From the NCBI RefSeq assembly GCF_047302405.1, contig NZ_CP154853.1, positions 1,426,001 through 1,490,000 on the forward strand: a stretch of 64,000 nucleotides of DNA, read 5' to 3'. The stretch is from Alkalihalobacillus sp047302405. Its GTDB lineage: Bacteria; Bacillota; Bacilli; Bacillales; Bacillaceae_D. Below the pieces are notes generated by a model. It ran no database searches. It worked only from the letters and a program-made list of their open reading frames with translations, and was not told where the DNA came from. The position numbers were made by a program, and so were the translations under genes. Shown here in pieces: positions 14,319 to 22,691 of this stretch; position 1 is the stretch's first letter, and each line of letters starts with the position of its first letter.

Positions 14319-16028
14319 TTGTTAAGACGATTTTTTTCTTATTACAAGCCGTACAAATGGCTCTTTATTCTAGATTTTTCGTGTGCCATTTTAGTAGGTT
14401 TGCTTGAGTTGGCGTTTCCGCTCGCGGTTAACCAAGTCATTGACCGTTTGTTGCCACAAGGGGAATGGCATATCATCATTTGGGCGTGTGTAGGTCTTCT
14501 TGTTATTTATGGTCTAAATACATTTCTCCATTTTGTTGTCACTTATTGGGGGCATAAGCTTGGAATTAATATTGAAACAGATATGAGGCAAAAGTTGTTT
14601 GGCCATATGCAAAAGCTTTCCTTTGGCTATTATGACAATAATAAAACAGGTCATTCGATTTCGAGATTAACAAAGGACCTTGAGGAAATTGGTGAAGTTG
14701 CCCATCATGGGCCAGAGGACGTATTTGTTGCATTAATGACCTTGCTTGGAGCTTTTTTAATTATGCTCGGCATCAACTGGAAGCTTGCGATTATTTCGTT
14801 TATCGTCATTCCATTATTGATGATTTTTGCGATTCATTTTAATAAAAAAATGACCAAAACGTTCCGCAAAATGTTTGGTGATGTCGCGGAAATCAATTCT
14901 CGTGTGGAAGATAGTATCGGTGGAATTCGTGTCGTTCAAGCCTTTGCTAATGAAGAATACGAGCAGAAACAATTTGCCAAAAACAATCAAATGTATCGTC
15001 AAACGAAACTTGAATCATACAAAATTATGGCACAAAACGTCATGTCCAACTATATGTTTATGCGAGTCGTGACTTTATTTACACTTCTTTTTGGGACCTT
15101 TTTTGTCATTAATCAGGAATTAACGTATGGTGAATTTGTTGCCTTTATTTTATTATCGAATATTTTACTTGGACCGATTCAAAAAATTAATGCGGTTATT
15201 GAAAGTTATCCAAAAGGAATTGCTGGTTTTAAACGATATACTGAAATTATGGATACGGAACCCGATATCGATGATCATCCAAACGCAAAAGATATGACCG
15301 TAAATGGGGCGATTTCCTATCAAAATGTCACATTTGGATATGGTGGAAAAGAGAATATTTTAGATAATATTAGCTTGTCGATTCAACCAGGGGAAACGGT
15401 TGCTTTTGTTGGACCATCAGGAGCTGGTAAAACGACATTATGTAGCTTATTGCCTCGTTTTTATGAAGTAGGAGAAGGGAATATCTATGTCGATGGCCAT
15501 AACATCCAAGACATTACTTTACAATCATTACGCACGCAAATTGGGATCGTGCAGCAGGACGTCTTTTTATTCTCGGGTACGATTCGTGAAAATATTGCTT
15601 ATGGAAAGCTGGATGCAACGGATGAGGAGATTTATGAAGCCGCTAAAAAAGCTCAGCTAGATGATTTCCTTCGTTCACAACCAGAAGGTTTACAAACGGT
15701 GATTGGAGAAAGAGGCGTGAAGTTATCTGGTGGACAGAAACAAAGATTGGCGATTGCCCGGATGTTTTTGAAAAACCCACCGATTCTCATTTTGGATGAA
15801 GCAACGTCTGCCCTTGATACAGAAACAGAGATGGCGATTCAGCAGTCATTAGCCGAACTTTCAAAAGGGAGAACAACGTTAGTTATTGCTCACCGTTTAG
15901 CGACGATTAAAAATGCCGATCGCATTATTGTCGTTACAAAAGAGGGGATTACGGAACAAGGAAAACATGAAGAATTAATCGAGCAAGATGGTGTCTATAG
16001 CCGCCTTCATTATGCTCAGTTTGGGTAA
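14319..16028 (+). CDS. ywjA: Fur-regulated ABC exporter, YwjA-like
   Basis: A 569-residue fused exporter half-transporter. Six transmembrane helices occupy about residues 15-300, with IETDMRQKLFGHMQKLSFGYYDNNKTGHSISRL, a coupling-helix signature of the family. The ATPase part has Walker A (GPSGAGKTT), Q-loop, signature (LSGGQKQR), Walker B (ILILDEATSALD) and H-loop (IAHRLAT). It starts at TTG. B. subtilis YwjA is the nearest relative I know and is also a Fur-regulated gene, which agrees with the Fur box here. The substrate is unproven; siderophore or iron-linked export is an inference from regulation. Single gene with its own terminator. Confidence 0.82.
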   Translation: MLRRFFSYYKPYKWLFILDFSCAILVGLLELAFPLAVNQVIDRLLPQGEWHIIIWACVGLLVIYGLNTFLHFVVTYWGHKLGINIETDMRQKLFGHMQKLSFGYYDNNKTGHSISRLTKDLEEIGEVAHHGPEDVFVALMTLLGAFLIMLGINWKLAIISFIVIPLLMIFAIHFNKKMTKTFRKMFGDVAEINSRVEDSIGGIRVVQAFANEEYEQKQFAKNNQMYRQTKLESYKIMAQNVMSNYMFMRVVTLFTLLFGTFFVINQELTYGEFVAFILLSNILLGPIQKINAVIESYPKGIAGFKRYTEIMDTEPDIDDHPNAKDMTVNGAISYQNVTFGYGGKENILDNISLSIQPGETVAFVGPSGAGKTTLCSLLPRFYEVGEGNIYVDGHNIQDITLQSLRTQIGIVQQDVFLFSGTIRENIAYGKLDATDEEIYEAAKKAQLDDFLRSQPEGLQTVIGERGVKLSGGQKQRLAIARMFLKNPPILILDEATSALDTETEMAIQQSLAELSKGRTTLVIAHRLATIKNADRIIVVTKEGITEQGKHEELIEQDGVYSRLHYAQFG

Positions 16029-16037
16029 AGAGAGCTA

Positions 16038-16069
16038 GCCGCAAATGATAACGATTTGCGGCCTTTTTA
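16038..16069 (+). terminator. Rho-independent terminator
   Basis: GCCGCAAAT (16038-16046) and ATTTGCGGC (16054-16062) form a perfect 9-bp stem with a T-run. Confidence 0.9.
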
Positions 16070-16117
16070 TATTTTATGTTCTTGTGTTTTTATCGTTAGA
16101 ATAAGTATAAACGTATA

Positions 16118-16284
16118 TTTTTCTCGCTTCTAGGCAAACGGATTCCGCTTTATATTCAGTCTAGCTGCATCCGTTAGAAGCTCGAGAAAAATCGGTCGTC
16201 TTAATGAAGACAAAGAGCGTCTTCAACAGCCGCCCTGTATTTTTTCTCGCTTCTGACCAAACGGATTCCGCTTTATATTTAAGG
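16118..16284 (+). repeat. Interspersed repeat ending at a ribosome-binding site
   Basis: The 22-mer CAAACGGATTCCGCTTTATATT occurs twice here (16135-16156 and 16258-16279), each behind TTCTCGCTTCT. TTAGAAGCTCGAGAAAAA (16173-16190) is the inverted partner of TTTTTCTCGCTTCTA. The unit runs directly into the AAGGAGG of the SIMPL gene. A related copy precedes the cobalamin adenosyltransferase (62.9-63.06 kb), and the short core precedes resD (55.73 kb). The coding frame that can be extended through it (from 16204) is accidental. Confidence 0.65.
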
Positions 16285-16293
16285 AGGTTAATT

Positions 16294-16932
16294 ATGAATC
16301 TTGAACATGGCAAAGATCGATTAATTGTAAATGGTACGGGGGAGGTTAGTGCTACACCTGATCAGAGTGTGATTCAGCTTGGGGTTGAAACAGAAGGGAG
16401 CCTTGTTGAAACGGTACAAGTTGAAAATGGGGAGAAAATGAATCAAATTATTGCGGCTCTCCAACAATTAGGTGTTCCAGCAAATGATATTCGTACAATC
16501 GAATATCAGCTAGTACCTATGTATGACTATCAGGATGGCCAACAAGTATTTCGAGCTTACCGTCTTACTCATATTGTGCAAATCACTCTTGATCAGATTG
16601 ATTTAACAGGAGAAGTTGTCGATGCGGCCGTTTTAAATGGAGCTAATCGAGTGCAGGCAATTCAGTTTACGCTGCAGGATGAAAAAGCTGCTTATGATGA
16701 AGCATTATCATTAGCAATTGCTGATGTTACTAGAAAAGCAACGGTATTAACTGCGGAAATAGGTGTTCATTTAGATAAGGTTCCGATTGCAGTCAAAGAA
16801 TTAAGTGCACCTGTTCAACCTTTTACACCGCGCATACATTCATTTGAAGCCTCTTCTCATACACCCGTCCAGCTTGGACAATTACAAGTTCAAGCAAATG
16901 TTGAGGCCGTTTACGAATATCGACGCTCGTAA
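16294..16932 (+). CDS. SIMPL-domain (DUF541) protein
   Basis: A 212-residue protein starting at ATG 16294, 6 nt after AAGGAGG; the upstream frame lies in a repeat and is discarded. The SIMPL/DUF541 domain spans the whole protein: LIVNGTGEVSATPDQSVIQLGVETEG at the N-terminus, NDIRTIEYQLVPMYDYQDGQ, YRLTHIVQITLDQI and ANVEAVYEY at the end. No signal peptide is present, unlike the periplasmic relatives of Gram-negative bacteria. B. subtilis also has cytosolic members. The function is not known; oxidative-stress roles are claimed for some relatives. Confidence 0.82.
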   Translation: MNLEHGKDRLIVNGTGEVSATPDQSVIQLGVETEGSLVETVQVENGEKMNQIIAALQQLGVPANDIRTIEYQLVPMYDYQDGQQVFRAYRLTHIVQITLDQIDLTGEVVDAAVLNGANRVQAIQFTLQDEKAAYDEALSLAIADVTRKATVLTAEIGVHLDKVPIAVKELSAPVQPFTPRIHSFEASSHTPVQLGQLQVQANVEAVYEYRRS

Positions 16933-17056
16933 AAATAGCAAAGAATTTTAATAGATTCAAATAAAAAACCAAACAAATCTAGTAAATCAGCTTTCATAGG
17001 TTCTATATCCTCTCTATTTTAATAGATATAGTAAAGGGGATGAAAGGAGCGATAGG

Positions 17057-18046
17057 ATGAAAGCTTTCTTTACAGATGTGTTTGGTTTTATTCTTTTAGT
17101 TGGGATCGTCATTTTACTTGTCGCTTTCCCAGCTTTTAAGCAAGCAGAGTGGTCCTTTGTTTTAGCAGAGACAACTGTTTCTTTTTTGACGATTTTTCTT
17201 AGTATTTTAATAGAGGCCTTTCCATTTTTGCTCGCGGGTGCTCTGATGTCAGCTCTTATTGGTCTTTATATTAAACCAAGTCATATTTCAAAGTGGATTC
17301 CAAAACATCCTTTTTTAAGTTTAATTCCAGCTTTAATTCTTGCATGTCTATTACCGATTTGTGAATGTGCGATCGTTCCTGTCATTCGTAATTTCATTCG
17401 AAAAGGGGTTCCAATCCATGTCGCCGTTGCGTTTATGACGGCTGCGCCGATTTTAAACCCGATTGTGGCCGCTTCAACGTATTATGCCTTTAATCTTGAC
17501 TGGTCAATGGTTGGGTGGCGGATGGGACTAGCCTTTATTTGTACATGCCTCATTGCGATTATCATGTATGTTATTTTTCGTCACCGTGGGAAAACAGATG
17601 TGTTGCTTGATGATGAGGTGAGTGAACATAAAGAACATGTACATGAGAAAGGGATTAAAGGGATTTTTTATCATACAGCCGATGATTTTTTGTTTATGGC
17701 TCGTTATTTTGTGATAGGTGCTTTTTTAGCGAGTTTATTTCAAACCTTTTTTGCAAGGGACTGGCTGGCGTTAACAGGCGATACAACGGTTTTTGGCATT
17801 ATGATGATGATGGGTTTAGGTTATTTACTCTCATTATGTTCGGAAGCCGATGCTTTTATAGCCGCTTCCTTTGGACGTACTTTTTCTTTTGAAGCGACCC
17901 TTTCTTTTCTTATCTATGGACCAATGCTTGATTTAAAAAATACACTCATGATGCTTTCAACCTTCAAATGGCGATTTATTCTCGCTTTTCATGTAGTGGT
18001 TACGGTCGTCGTATTTTTGACAATGCTCGTTATCGCCGTGATTTAA
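17057..18046 (+). CDS. ycgR: Predicted permease, UPF0718/YcgR family
   Basis: A 329-residue membrane protein with about eight transmembrane segments. Family landmarks are FLSILIEAFPFLLAGALMSALIG, LPICECAIVPVIRNFIRKGVP with its CxC-like motif, FMTAAPILNPIVAASTYYAF, LCSEADAFIAASF and GPMLDLKNTLMM. The gene ends 11 bp before its partner ycgQ, and an AAGGAG precedes its ATG. The two proteins co-occur widely in Firmicutes, sometimes in zinc-related regulons, but no Zur-type box is visible here. The substrate is unknown; a metal or thiol-related ligand is suggested by the conserved Cys residues. Confidence 0.82.
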   Translation: MKAFFTDVFGFILLVGIVILLVAFPAFKQAEWSFVLAETTVSFLTIFLSILIEAFPFLLAGALMSALIGLYIKPSHISKWIPKHPFLSLIPALILACLLPICECAIVPVIRNFIRKGVPIHVAVAFMTAAPILNPIVAASTYYAFNLDWSMVGWRMGLAFICTCLIAIIMYVIFRHRGKTDVLLDDEVSEHKEHVHEKGIKGIFYHTADDFLFMARYFVIGAFLASLFQTFFARDWLALTGDTTVFGIMMMMGLGYLLSLCSEADAFIAASFGRTFSFEATLSFLIYGPMLDLKNTLMMLSTFKWRFILAFHVVVTVVVFLTMLVIAVI

Positions 18047-18057
18047 GGAGGATCTTA

Positions 18058-18870
18058 ATGAACAAAATAAATGGAAGCTATACCTATTTCTCTGGTATTT
18101 TATTATTAGGATTTGGTTTATTATTGCTAGCGATGGTTTTATCCGGATCGCTTGATTATTACGTGGCTCCTTCTATGCATTTTATTGTGATTATCGGTAT
18201 GGTCTTTTTCCTTCTATTAGGTTTAAGTCAAATTTGGAGAAGTACAGCAAAGGAACCGACTTCATGTACTTGTGTGGCTGATTCGGAAACGAAAAAGGGG
18301 AAAAATAGTACATTACTATTATTATTTCTCATTCTTGTGATTGGATTTATTTTGCCAGACTATGCCCTTTCAACGAAGATGGCGGAACTAAAAGGAATTT
18401 CTTATACTTTTCCACTATCAGATGAACGGGTAGAGAGAAATAGCGATTTTATTGAGGAGCATTATACAATGGTGGCAATGGAAGTTGAGCAAAATGGTAG
18501 GCTTATTGTCCAAGATGAAATGTTTTTAGATGTACTTGCGTTATTACACTTACGCCTAGACTCATATATTGGCAAAGAAATTGAGTTTACTGGGTTTGTG
18601 CATGATGATCCATCTCTAGAGAAAGGGGAACTTGCGATTGCACGATTTGCCTTTACATGCTGTGTGGCCGATGCGATTGGATATGGATTTATCGTTCAAT
18701 CAGCTGAGCATAGCGAACATTTAAATTCTGGCTGGGTAACCGTTCGTGGAGTGATTCAAACAAGGGAGTATGAGGGAAGGGTAATTCCACATATTGATGT
18801 AAGTGAGATGGTTTCTGTCTATCAACCTGAGTTGCCTTATGTTTATCCGACTTTATTAACAGGTAACTAA
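18058..18870 (+). CDS. ycgQ: TIGR03943-family membrane protein, YcgQ-like
   Basis: A 270-residue protein starting at ATG 18058 behind AAGGAGGATCTTA; a longer frame from 17968 only reads into the upstream gene. Two N-terminal membrane segments (residues about 12-32 and 40-60) and one near 85-105 precede a soluble domain. That domain contains GKEIEFTGFVHDD, ARFAFTCCVADAIGYGF with the conserved paired Cys, SGWVTVRGVI and IPHIDVSEM. This is the standard partner of the UPF0718 permease and is probably part of the same complex in the membrane. Confidence 0.82.
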   Translation: MNKINGSYTYFSGILLLGFGLLLLAMVLSGSLDYYVAPSMHFIVIIGMVFFLLLGLSQIWRSTAKEPTSCTCVADSETKKGKNSTLLLLFLILVIGFILPDYALSTKMAELKGISYTFPLSDERVERNSDFIEEHYTMVAMEVEQNGRLIVQDEMFLDVLALLHLRLDSYIGKEIEFTGFVHDDPSLEKGELAIARFAFTCCVADAIGYGFIVQSAEHSEHLNSGWVTVRGVIQTREYEGRVIPHIDVSEMVSVYQPELPYVYPTLLTGN

Positions 18871-18957
18871 TAGCTAGCAAAAAAGAGACTAAATATAGGG
18901 CAAGCGGTCGTTTTCTAGATGATTATTTGATAGGATAAGAGAAAAGGAGCTGAAAAA

Positions 18958-20655
18958 ATGACGAAATTTTATCAAGAAGTGATTGATTTCTCGAATACGC
19001 AACAATTATCCGACCAATTTGAGCAGCTTTTGCAACTCCCTTTACAGTCTGCAGAGGACATTCTTTTCTATTTGCAAGAAGAAACCAAACTTCTTGATGC
19101 GATTGAAGAGGCATTAACAGGTCATTATATTGATTTTAATAGTTACAATGATAGCGAAGAAGCCAAAAAAGCTTTTGAACAAGATCAAGAGGTAATCGAA
19201 CCACTTGTGAAGCAGTATGAAGCTAAACTCGATCAAAAACTGCTTGCATCTAAAGCATTAGAACAGCTCCCAGAAGAAGAGTACGCGTTTATGCTCAAAC
19301 GAAAAAAGAATGCCGAAAGTTTATTTCGAAAAGAAAATGTGAAGCTCGAAATTGAAGAAGACAGACTCGCCACCAACTATTTTGAAATTACAGGAGCCTC
19401 GGTCGTCGAGTGGGAAGGGGAGCAGTTAACCCTTCCACAATTATCTCCTTTTTTACAAGATACCGATCGAAAGAAAAGAGAAAAAGCAATGGCGGCCATG
19501 CGAGAGAAGTTTATCGAATCGGAGGAGCCGCTCCAAAAAATCATGTCCGAATTAATAGAAATTAGGCAGAAAAAAGCAGAGTACGCCAATCTAGCTAATT
19601 ATCGAGACTATATGTTTAAAAAATACGAACGATTTGATTATTCTCCGGAAGACTGTAAAACATTAGCGGCTAGTATTGCCAAACATGTAAAACCGTTAAA
19701 AGAAAAATTACAAAAAGAGCATGCTAAAAAACTGGGCGTTGATCCCTATTTACCATGGGATGTATCAGCTGTGTTGGCAGGAGAAGAACGTTTAAAACCA
19801 TTTTCAAATACAGATGAATTGATTGCTGGAGTTCGAAAAGTGCTTGGAGAATTAGACCCAAGATTTGCTGAATTAATTGAGCAGATGAATCAAAAAGGGA
19901 TGCTTGATTTAGAAAGTAGAAAAGGAAAGTCTCCCGGTGGTTTTTGTGCCCCGTTACCGGTTTCAGAACTCTCCTTTATTTTTATGAATCATGCCAAAAC
20001 ACACGATGATATGATCACTTTATTTCATGAGATGGGACATTGTATTCATAATGATTTTAAAAAGGAGTTACCGCTCCAAATCTATCGTGAAACTCCGATG
20101 GAATCTAGTGAACTAGCAAGTATGACGATGGAGTTGTTAACGATGGATAAATGGGAGCAATTTTATCCAACAAAAGCAGATTTCATTCGAGCGAAAAAAG
20201 AGCAAATTAAAGGAATTATTCAATTTTTACCAGTTGGTGTTGTCATTGATCAATTTCAGCATTGGCTGTATGAATATCCAAACCATTCGGTGGAAGAAAG
20301 AAACCAAAAATATGCGGAATTGTTAACAGAAATCGATAGTAATTTTGTTGATTGGTCCGGTTTTGAAAAATGGCGTGAAATAGCATGGCTTGGCGTTTTA
20401 CATATTTTTGAAGTGCCATTTTATTATATTGAATATGTCATTGCCCAATTAGGTGCCGTGCAAATGTATCGTCAATATAAAGAAAACAAAAATCAAACAT
20501 TAACAAACTATAAAGAGGCAATGGCTCTAGGAAGTTCAAAATCATTAGCTGAAGTTTATGAAAAGGCGGGGATTCGCTTTGATTTTTCTGAAGAAATGAT
20601 TAAAGAATTGGTGGAATTTCTTGAGACAGAGTTGACTCTGCTAGAGCAAGAATAG
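18958..20655 (+). CDS. M3-family oligoendopeptidase
   Basis: A 565-residue zinc metallopeptidase of family M3 (the TIGR02289 'M3, not PepF' group). The active site is HEMGHCIHNDF (HExxH, near residue 358), with the downstream Glu in ETPMESSELASMTMELL. KSPGGFCAPLP and the YIEYVIAQLGAVQMY segment are typical. There is no signal peptide, so it acts in the cytoplasm on short peptides. The ATG has AAAAGGAG upstream. It lies 16 bp before the AEC transporter gene and may be co-transcribed with it. Confidence 0.9.
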   Translation: MTKFYQEVIDFSNTQQLSDQFEQLLQLPLQSAEDILFYLQEETKLLDAIEEALTGHYIDFNSYNDSEEAKKAFEQDQEVIEPLVKQYEAKLDQKLLASKALEQLPEEEYAFMLKRKKNAESLFRKENVKLEIEEDRLATNYFEITGASVVEWEGEQLTLPQLSPFLQDTDRKKREKAMAAMREKFIESEEPLQKIMSELIEIRQKKAEYANLANYRDYMFKKYERFDYSPEDCKTLAASIAKHVKPLKEKLQKEHAKKLGVDPYLPWDVSAVLAGEERLKPFSNTDELIAGVRKVLGELDPRFAELIEQMNQKGMLDLESRKGKSPGGFCAPLPVSELSFIFMNHAKTHDDMITLFHEMGHCIHNDFKKELPLQIYRETPMESSELASMTMELLTMDKWEQFYPTKADFIRAKKEQIKGIIQFLPVGVVIDQFQHWLYEYPNHSVEERNQKYAELLTEIDSNFVDWSGFEKWREIAWLGVLHIFEVPFYYIEYVIAQLGAVQMYRQYKENKNQTLTNYKEAMALGSSKSLAEVYEKAGIRFDFSEEMIKELVEFLETELTLLEQE

Positions 20656-20671
20656 TTAGGAAGAAGGAGAC

Positions 20672-21643
20672 ATGTTTACTACTTTTTTATTAGCGATTGG
20701 AATTATTGTTGGCGGCCTAATTGGAGGTCGCCTCCTTAGGTTTTTAATTGAAACACAGAAGCTCCCGGCCCATATTCCTTTAGATAAACTGATCAAAAAT
20801 ATGATCCCATTTGTTATTTTAGGAATGAATCCTCTTATATTAATCGGGGCTTTTTGGATCGTTGAAATTCAAGAAATGGAGTTTTTATTTTTACCAGTAA
20901 TAGGTATATTCACGCTACTCATAGGCGGGGTTTTTGCCTTAATCGCAGCGAGAATTTATCAGCATAATAAAAAACAAACAGGTGCTATGTTTGTTAGCGG
21001 TAGTTTCTCCAATCTAGGTTCATTCGGAATGTTATTTTGTTTTTTATTTTTAGGTGAAATGGGATTAGCGATTGCGGCCATGTTTCGTTTGTTTGAGGAA
21101 TTATTTTATTATACCGTTTGTTTTCCAGTTGCGAAGAGATACGGTGAAGCTGGTGAAAAGGAAGCTAAAAAGTCAAAATTAAAACAATTAATAAAAGATC
21201 CTTTTATTATGGTTACACTTATAGCCGTTTGTCTTGGAGTAGGTTTAAACTTCTCAACGATAGAGCGACCTGAATTTTTTGGCACTTTAAATGAATTTCT
21301 TGTTCCTTTGGCCACTTTTTTATTAGTCGTGCCTTTAGGATTTACAATGCGAGTCAAATCAGTTCGGACTTATCTAAAAGAAGGTTTTACTTTAGCTTTT
21401 ATAAAATCTGTCCTTGTTCCAGTAGTGGTTGTAGGAGTAGCTTATTTTTTAGGGTTAGGCTCTTATCAAGATGGACTCTTAATCAAGGTCATTTTAATCT
21501 TAGCGGCCATGCCTCCAGCTGTAATGGCTTTAGTCCCAGCACAGTTATATAAATTGGAGATCGAGTTAGCGAATGCTAATTGGATTGTCAGCACGTCCAT
21601 GTTAGTGGTTGTTTTGCCGATTCTTTATCTCTTGGTACAATAA
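20672..21643 (+). CDS. AEC-family transporter
   Basis: A 323-residue membrane protein with about ten transmembrane helices arranged as two halves of five, as in the auxin efflux carrier family. The first half contains FVILGMNPLILIGAFW and GSFSNLGSFGMLFC; the second contains FLVPLATFLLVVPLGFT and ILAAMPPAVMALVPAQLYKLEIELANANWIVSTSML. Bacterial members move organic acids such as malate, but the substrate cannot be read from the sequence. AGAAGGAG precedes the ATG. Confidence 0.75.
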   Translation: MFTTFLLAIGIIVGGLIGGRLLRFLIETQKLPAHIPLDKLIKNMIPFVILGMNPLILIGAFWIVEIQEMEFLFLPVIGIFTLLIGGVFALIAARIYQHNKKQTGAMFVSGSFSNLGSFGMLFCFLFLGEMGLAIAAMFRLFEELFYYTVCFPVAKRYGEAGEKEAKKSKLKQLIKDPFIMVTLIAVCLGVGLNFSTIERPEFFGTLNEFLVPLATFLLVVPLGFTMRVKSVRTYLKEGFTLAFIKSVLVPVVVVGVAYFLGLGSYQDGLLIKVILILAAMPPAVMALVPAQLYKLEIELANANWIVSTSMLVVVLPILYLLVQ

Positions 21644-21661
21644 CGAATATGGAGGGTGATC

Positions 21662-22144
21662 ATGAAAAGTTGGACAAAGCAACAATTAAAAGAAGTATGG
21701 AAAGAACGTAGTGTGTATAAACCAGGCGAGATGTTAACGGATGACCTTCTGTTCTCGGTGGAAACAAGCCTTAACTTATCTTTGCCAAATCTTTATAAAC
21801 AATTGATGAAAATCCAAAATGGTGGCGAATTGGCCGTACCGATTTATCCAAGTGAAGAGCTCCCGTATGTCATTCATTATTTGCAAGAAATTGAATTAGA
21901 AAAAGGAGTAGGTCTTTCTGATGTTTTTATTGAAGAGTTTCATTTACCGAATGGACTTATTTTAATAACGGGTGATTTGTTTAGCTGGCTGGCTTTTGAT
22001 TATCGTACGAATTTAGAAGAGCCATGTGTTGTCTTTTTTTATGAAGAGGATGGAGTGTGGCGAGAGATTGAAGTGGCCGAGACGTTTGAGCAGTTTATTG
22101 GATTATTTATTCAATATGAGGAGAGTAAAAAACCATTCAATTGA
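21662..22144 (+). CDS. SMI1/KNR4-family protein
   Basis: A 160-residue SMI1/KNR4 domain protein. The start is ATG 21662, 6 nt after GGAGG. The domain shows LTDDLLFSVETSLNLSLPNLYKQLMKIQNGG, then LILITGDLFSWLAFDYR and EPCVVFFYEEDG with a final ETFEQFIGLFI. Many such proteins are immunity proteins of contact-dependent toxins, but no toxin gene is adjacent. A housekeeping YobK-like role is equally possible. The stop codon lies inside a terminator stem. Confidence 0.8.
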   Translation: MKSWTKQQLKEVWKERSVYKPGEMLTDDLLFSVETSLNLSLPNLYKQLMKIQNGGELAVPIYPSEELPYVIHYLQEIELEKGVGLSDVFIEEFHLPNGLILITGDLFSWLAFDYRTNLEEPCVVFFYEEDGVWREIEVAETFEQFIGLFIQYEESKKPFN

Positions 22145-22158
22145 ATGGTTTTTTATTT
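22127..22158 (+). terminator. Rho-independent terminator overlapping the SMI1 stop
   Basis: AAAAAACCATTCAA and TTGAATGGTTTTTT are perfectly complementary with no spacer, and the T-run continues into TTTATTT. It can work on both strands. Confidence 0.8.
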
Positions 22159-22231
22159 AGGGCTAGTCCTAAATTTAGCTGGTTTTTTGTTGCTTTGTTA
22201 GTGATGTGAAGGAATGAAATGTATGAGTTGC

Positions 22232-22384
22232 AGAAATTGAGGGGCGAATAATCGGTGATAAGTAATGAAAAAGCCGGGTTGCCGAAATTAGAGTGCGAGT
22301 AATTAGTGATAAGTAATGAAAAAGCCAATTGGTCGAAATTAAGGTGCGAAAATTAGAGCATAAGTAATAAAAAAAGCGTGCCTA
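22232..22384. repeat. Three 51-bp tandem repeats
   Basis: Units begin at 22232, 22283 and 22334. The first two share GATAAGTAATGAAAAAGCC exactly; the third is diverged (CATAAGTAATAAAAAAAGCG). No frame or ribosome-binding site goes with them. The remainder of the gap to 22691 is A+T-rich. It includes a 35-codon open stretch from about 22557 to 22664 (starting VISQQRTQSVKAKF) that may be a gene remnant but matches nothing I know. Confidence 0.7.
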
Positions 22385-22691
22385 CCTAAAAGCATTTTTT
22401 CAAACCCTAGCACCAAATGGCTTTTAAGGTTTTGCTTGAATTTTCCACTTTGTTTGATTAAGATTAAATTGTAACATTTCATTACACACCTATTTTTACT
22501 CAACAAGTCCCCTTTAAAGATAACTATCCAATTAATAGTCAGAACAAACCGAACCAGTGATTTCTCAACAAAGAACTCAATCCGTAAAAGCTAAGTTTGA
22601 CACCGTTGTAAAAGGCAAAAGAGAGTTTAATAGGAAAGCGATTGTTCAAGAGAAGTTTTTCTGAAATGCCAATAGAAAGGGTTGAAGCCGT

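Noticed and set aside
16204..16293. N-terminal extension of the SIMPL protein
   Set aside because: The extension lies within an interspersed repeat; ATG 16294 has AAGGAGG at correct distance and fits the family start.
16990..17040. Zur box upstream of ycgR-ycgQ
   Set aside because: Only a loose CTATAT ... ATATAG inverted repeat is visible; the TCGTAATNATTACGA consensus is absent.
22137..22328. Minus-strand frame of 63 codons over the 51-bp repeats
   Set aside because: It reflects repeat periodicity (51 is a multiple of three) and starts without a signal; its N-terminal repeats are only the DNA repeat translated.
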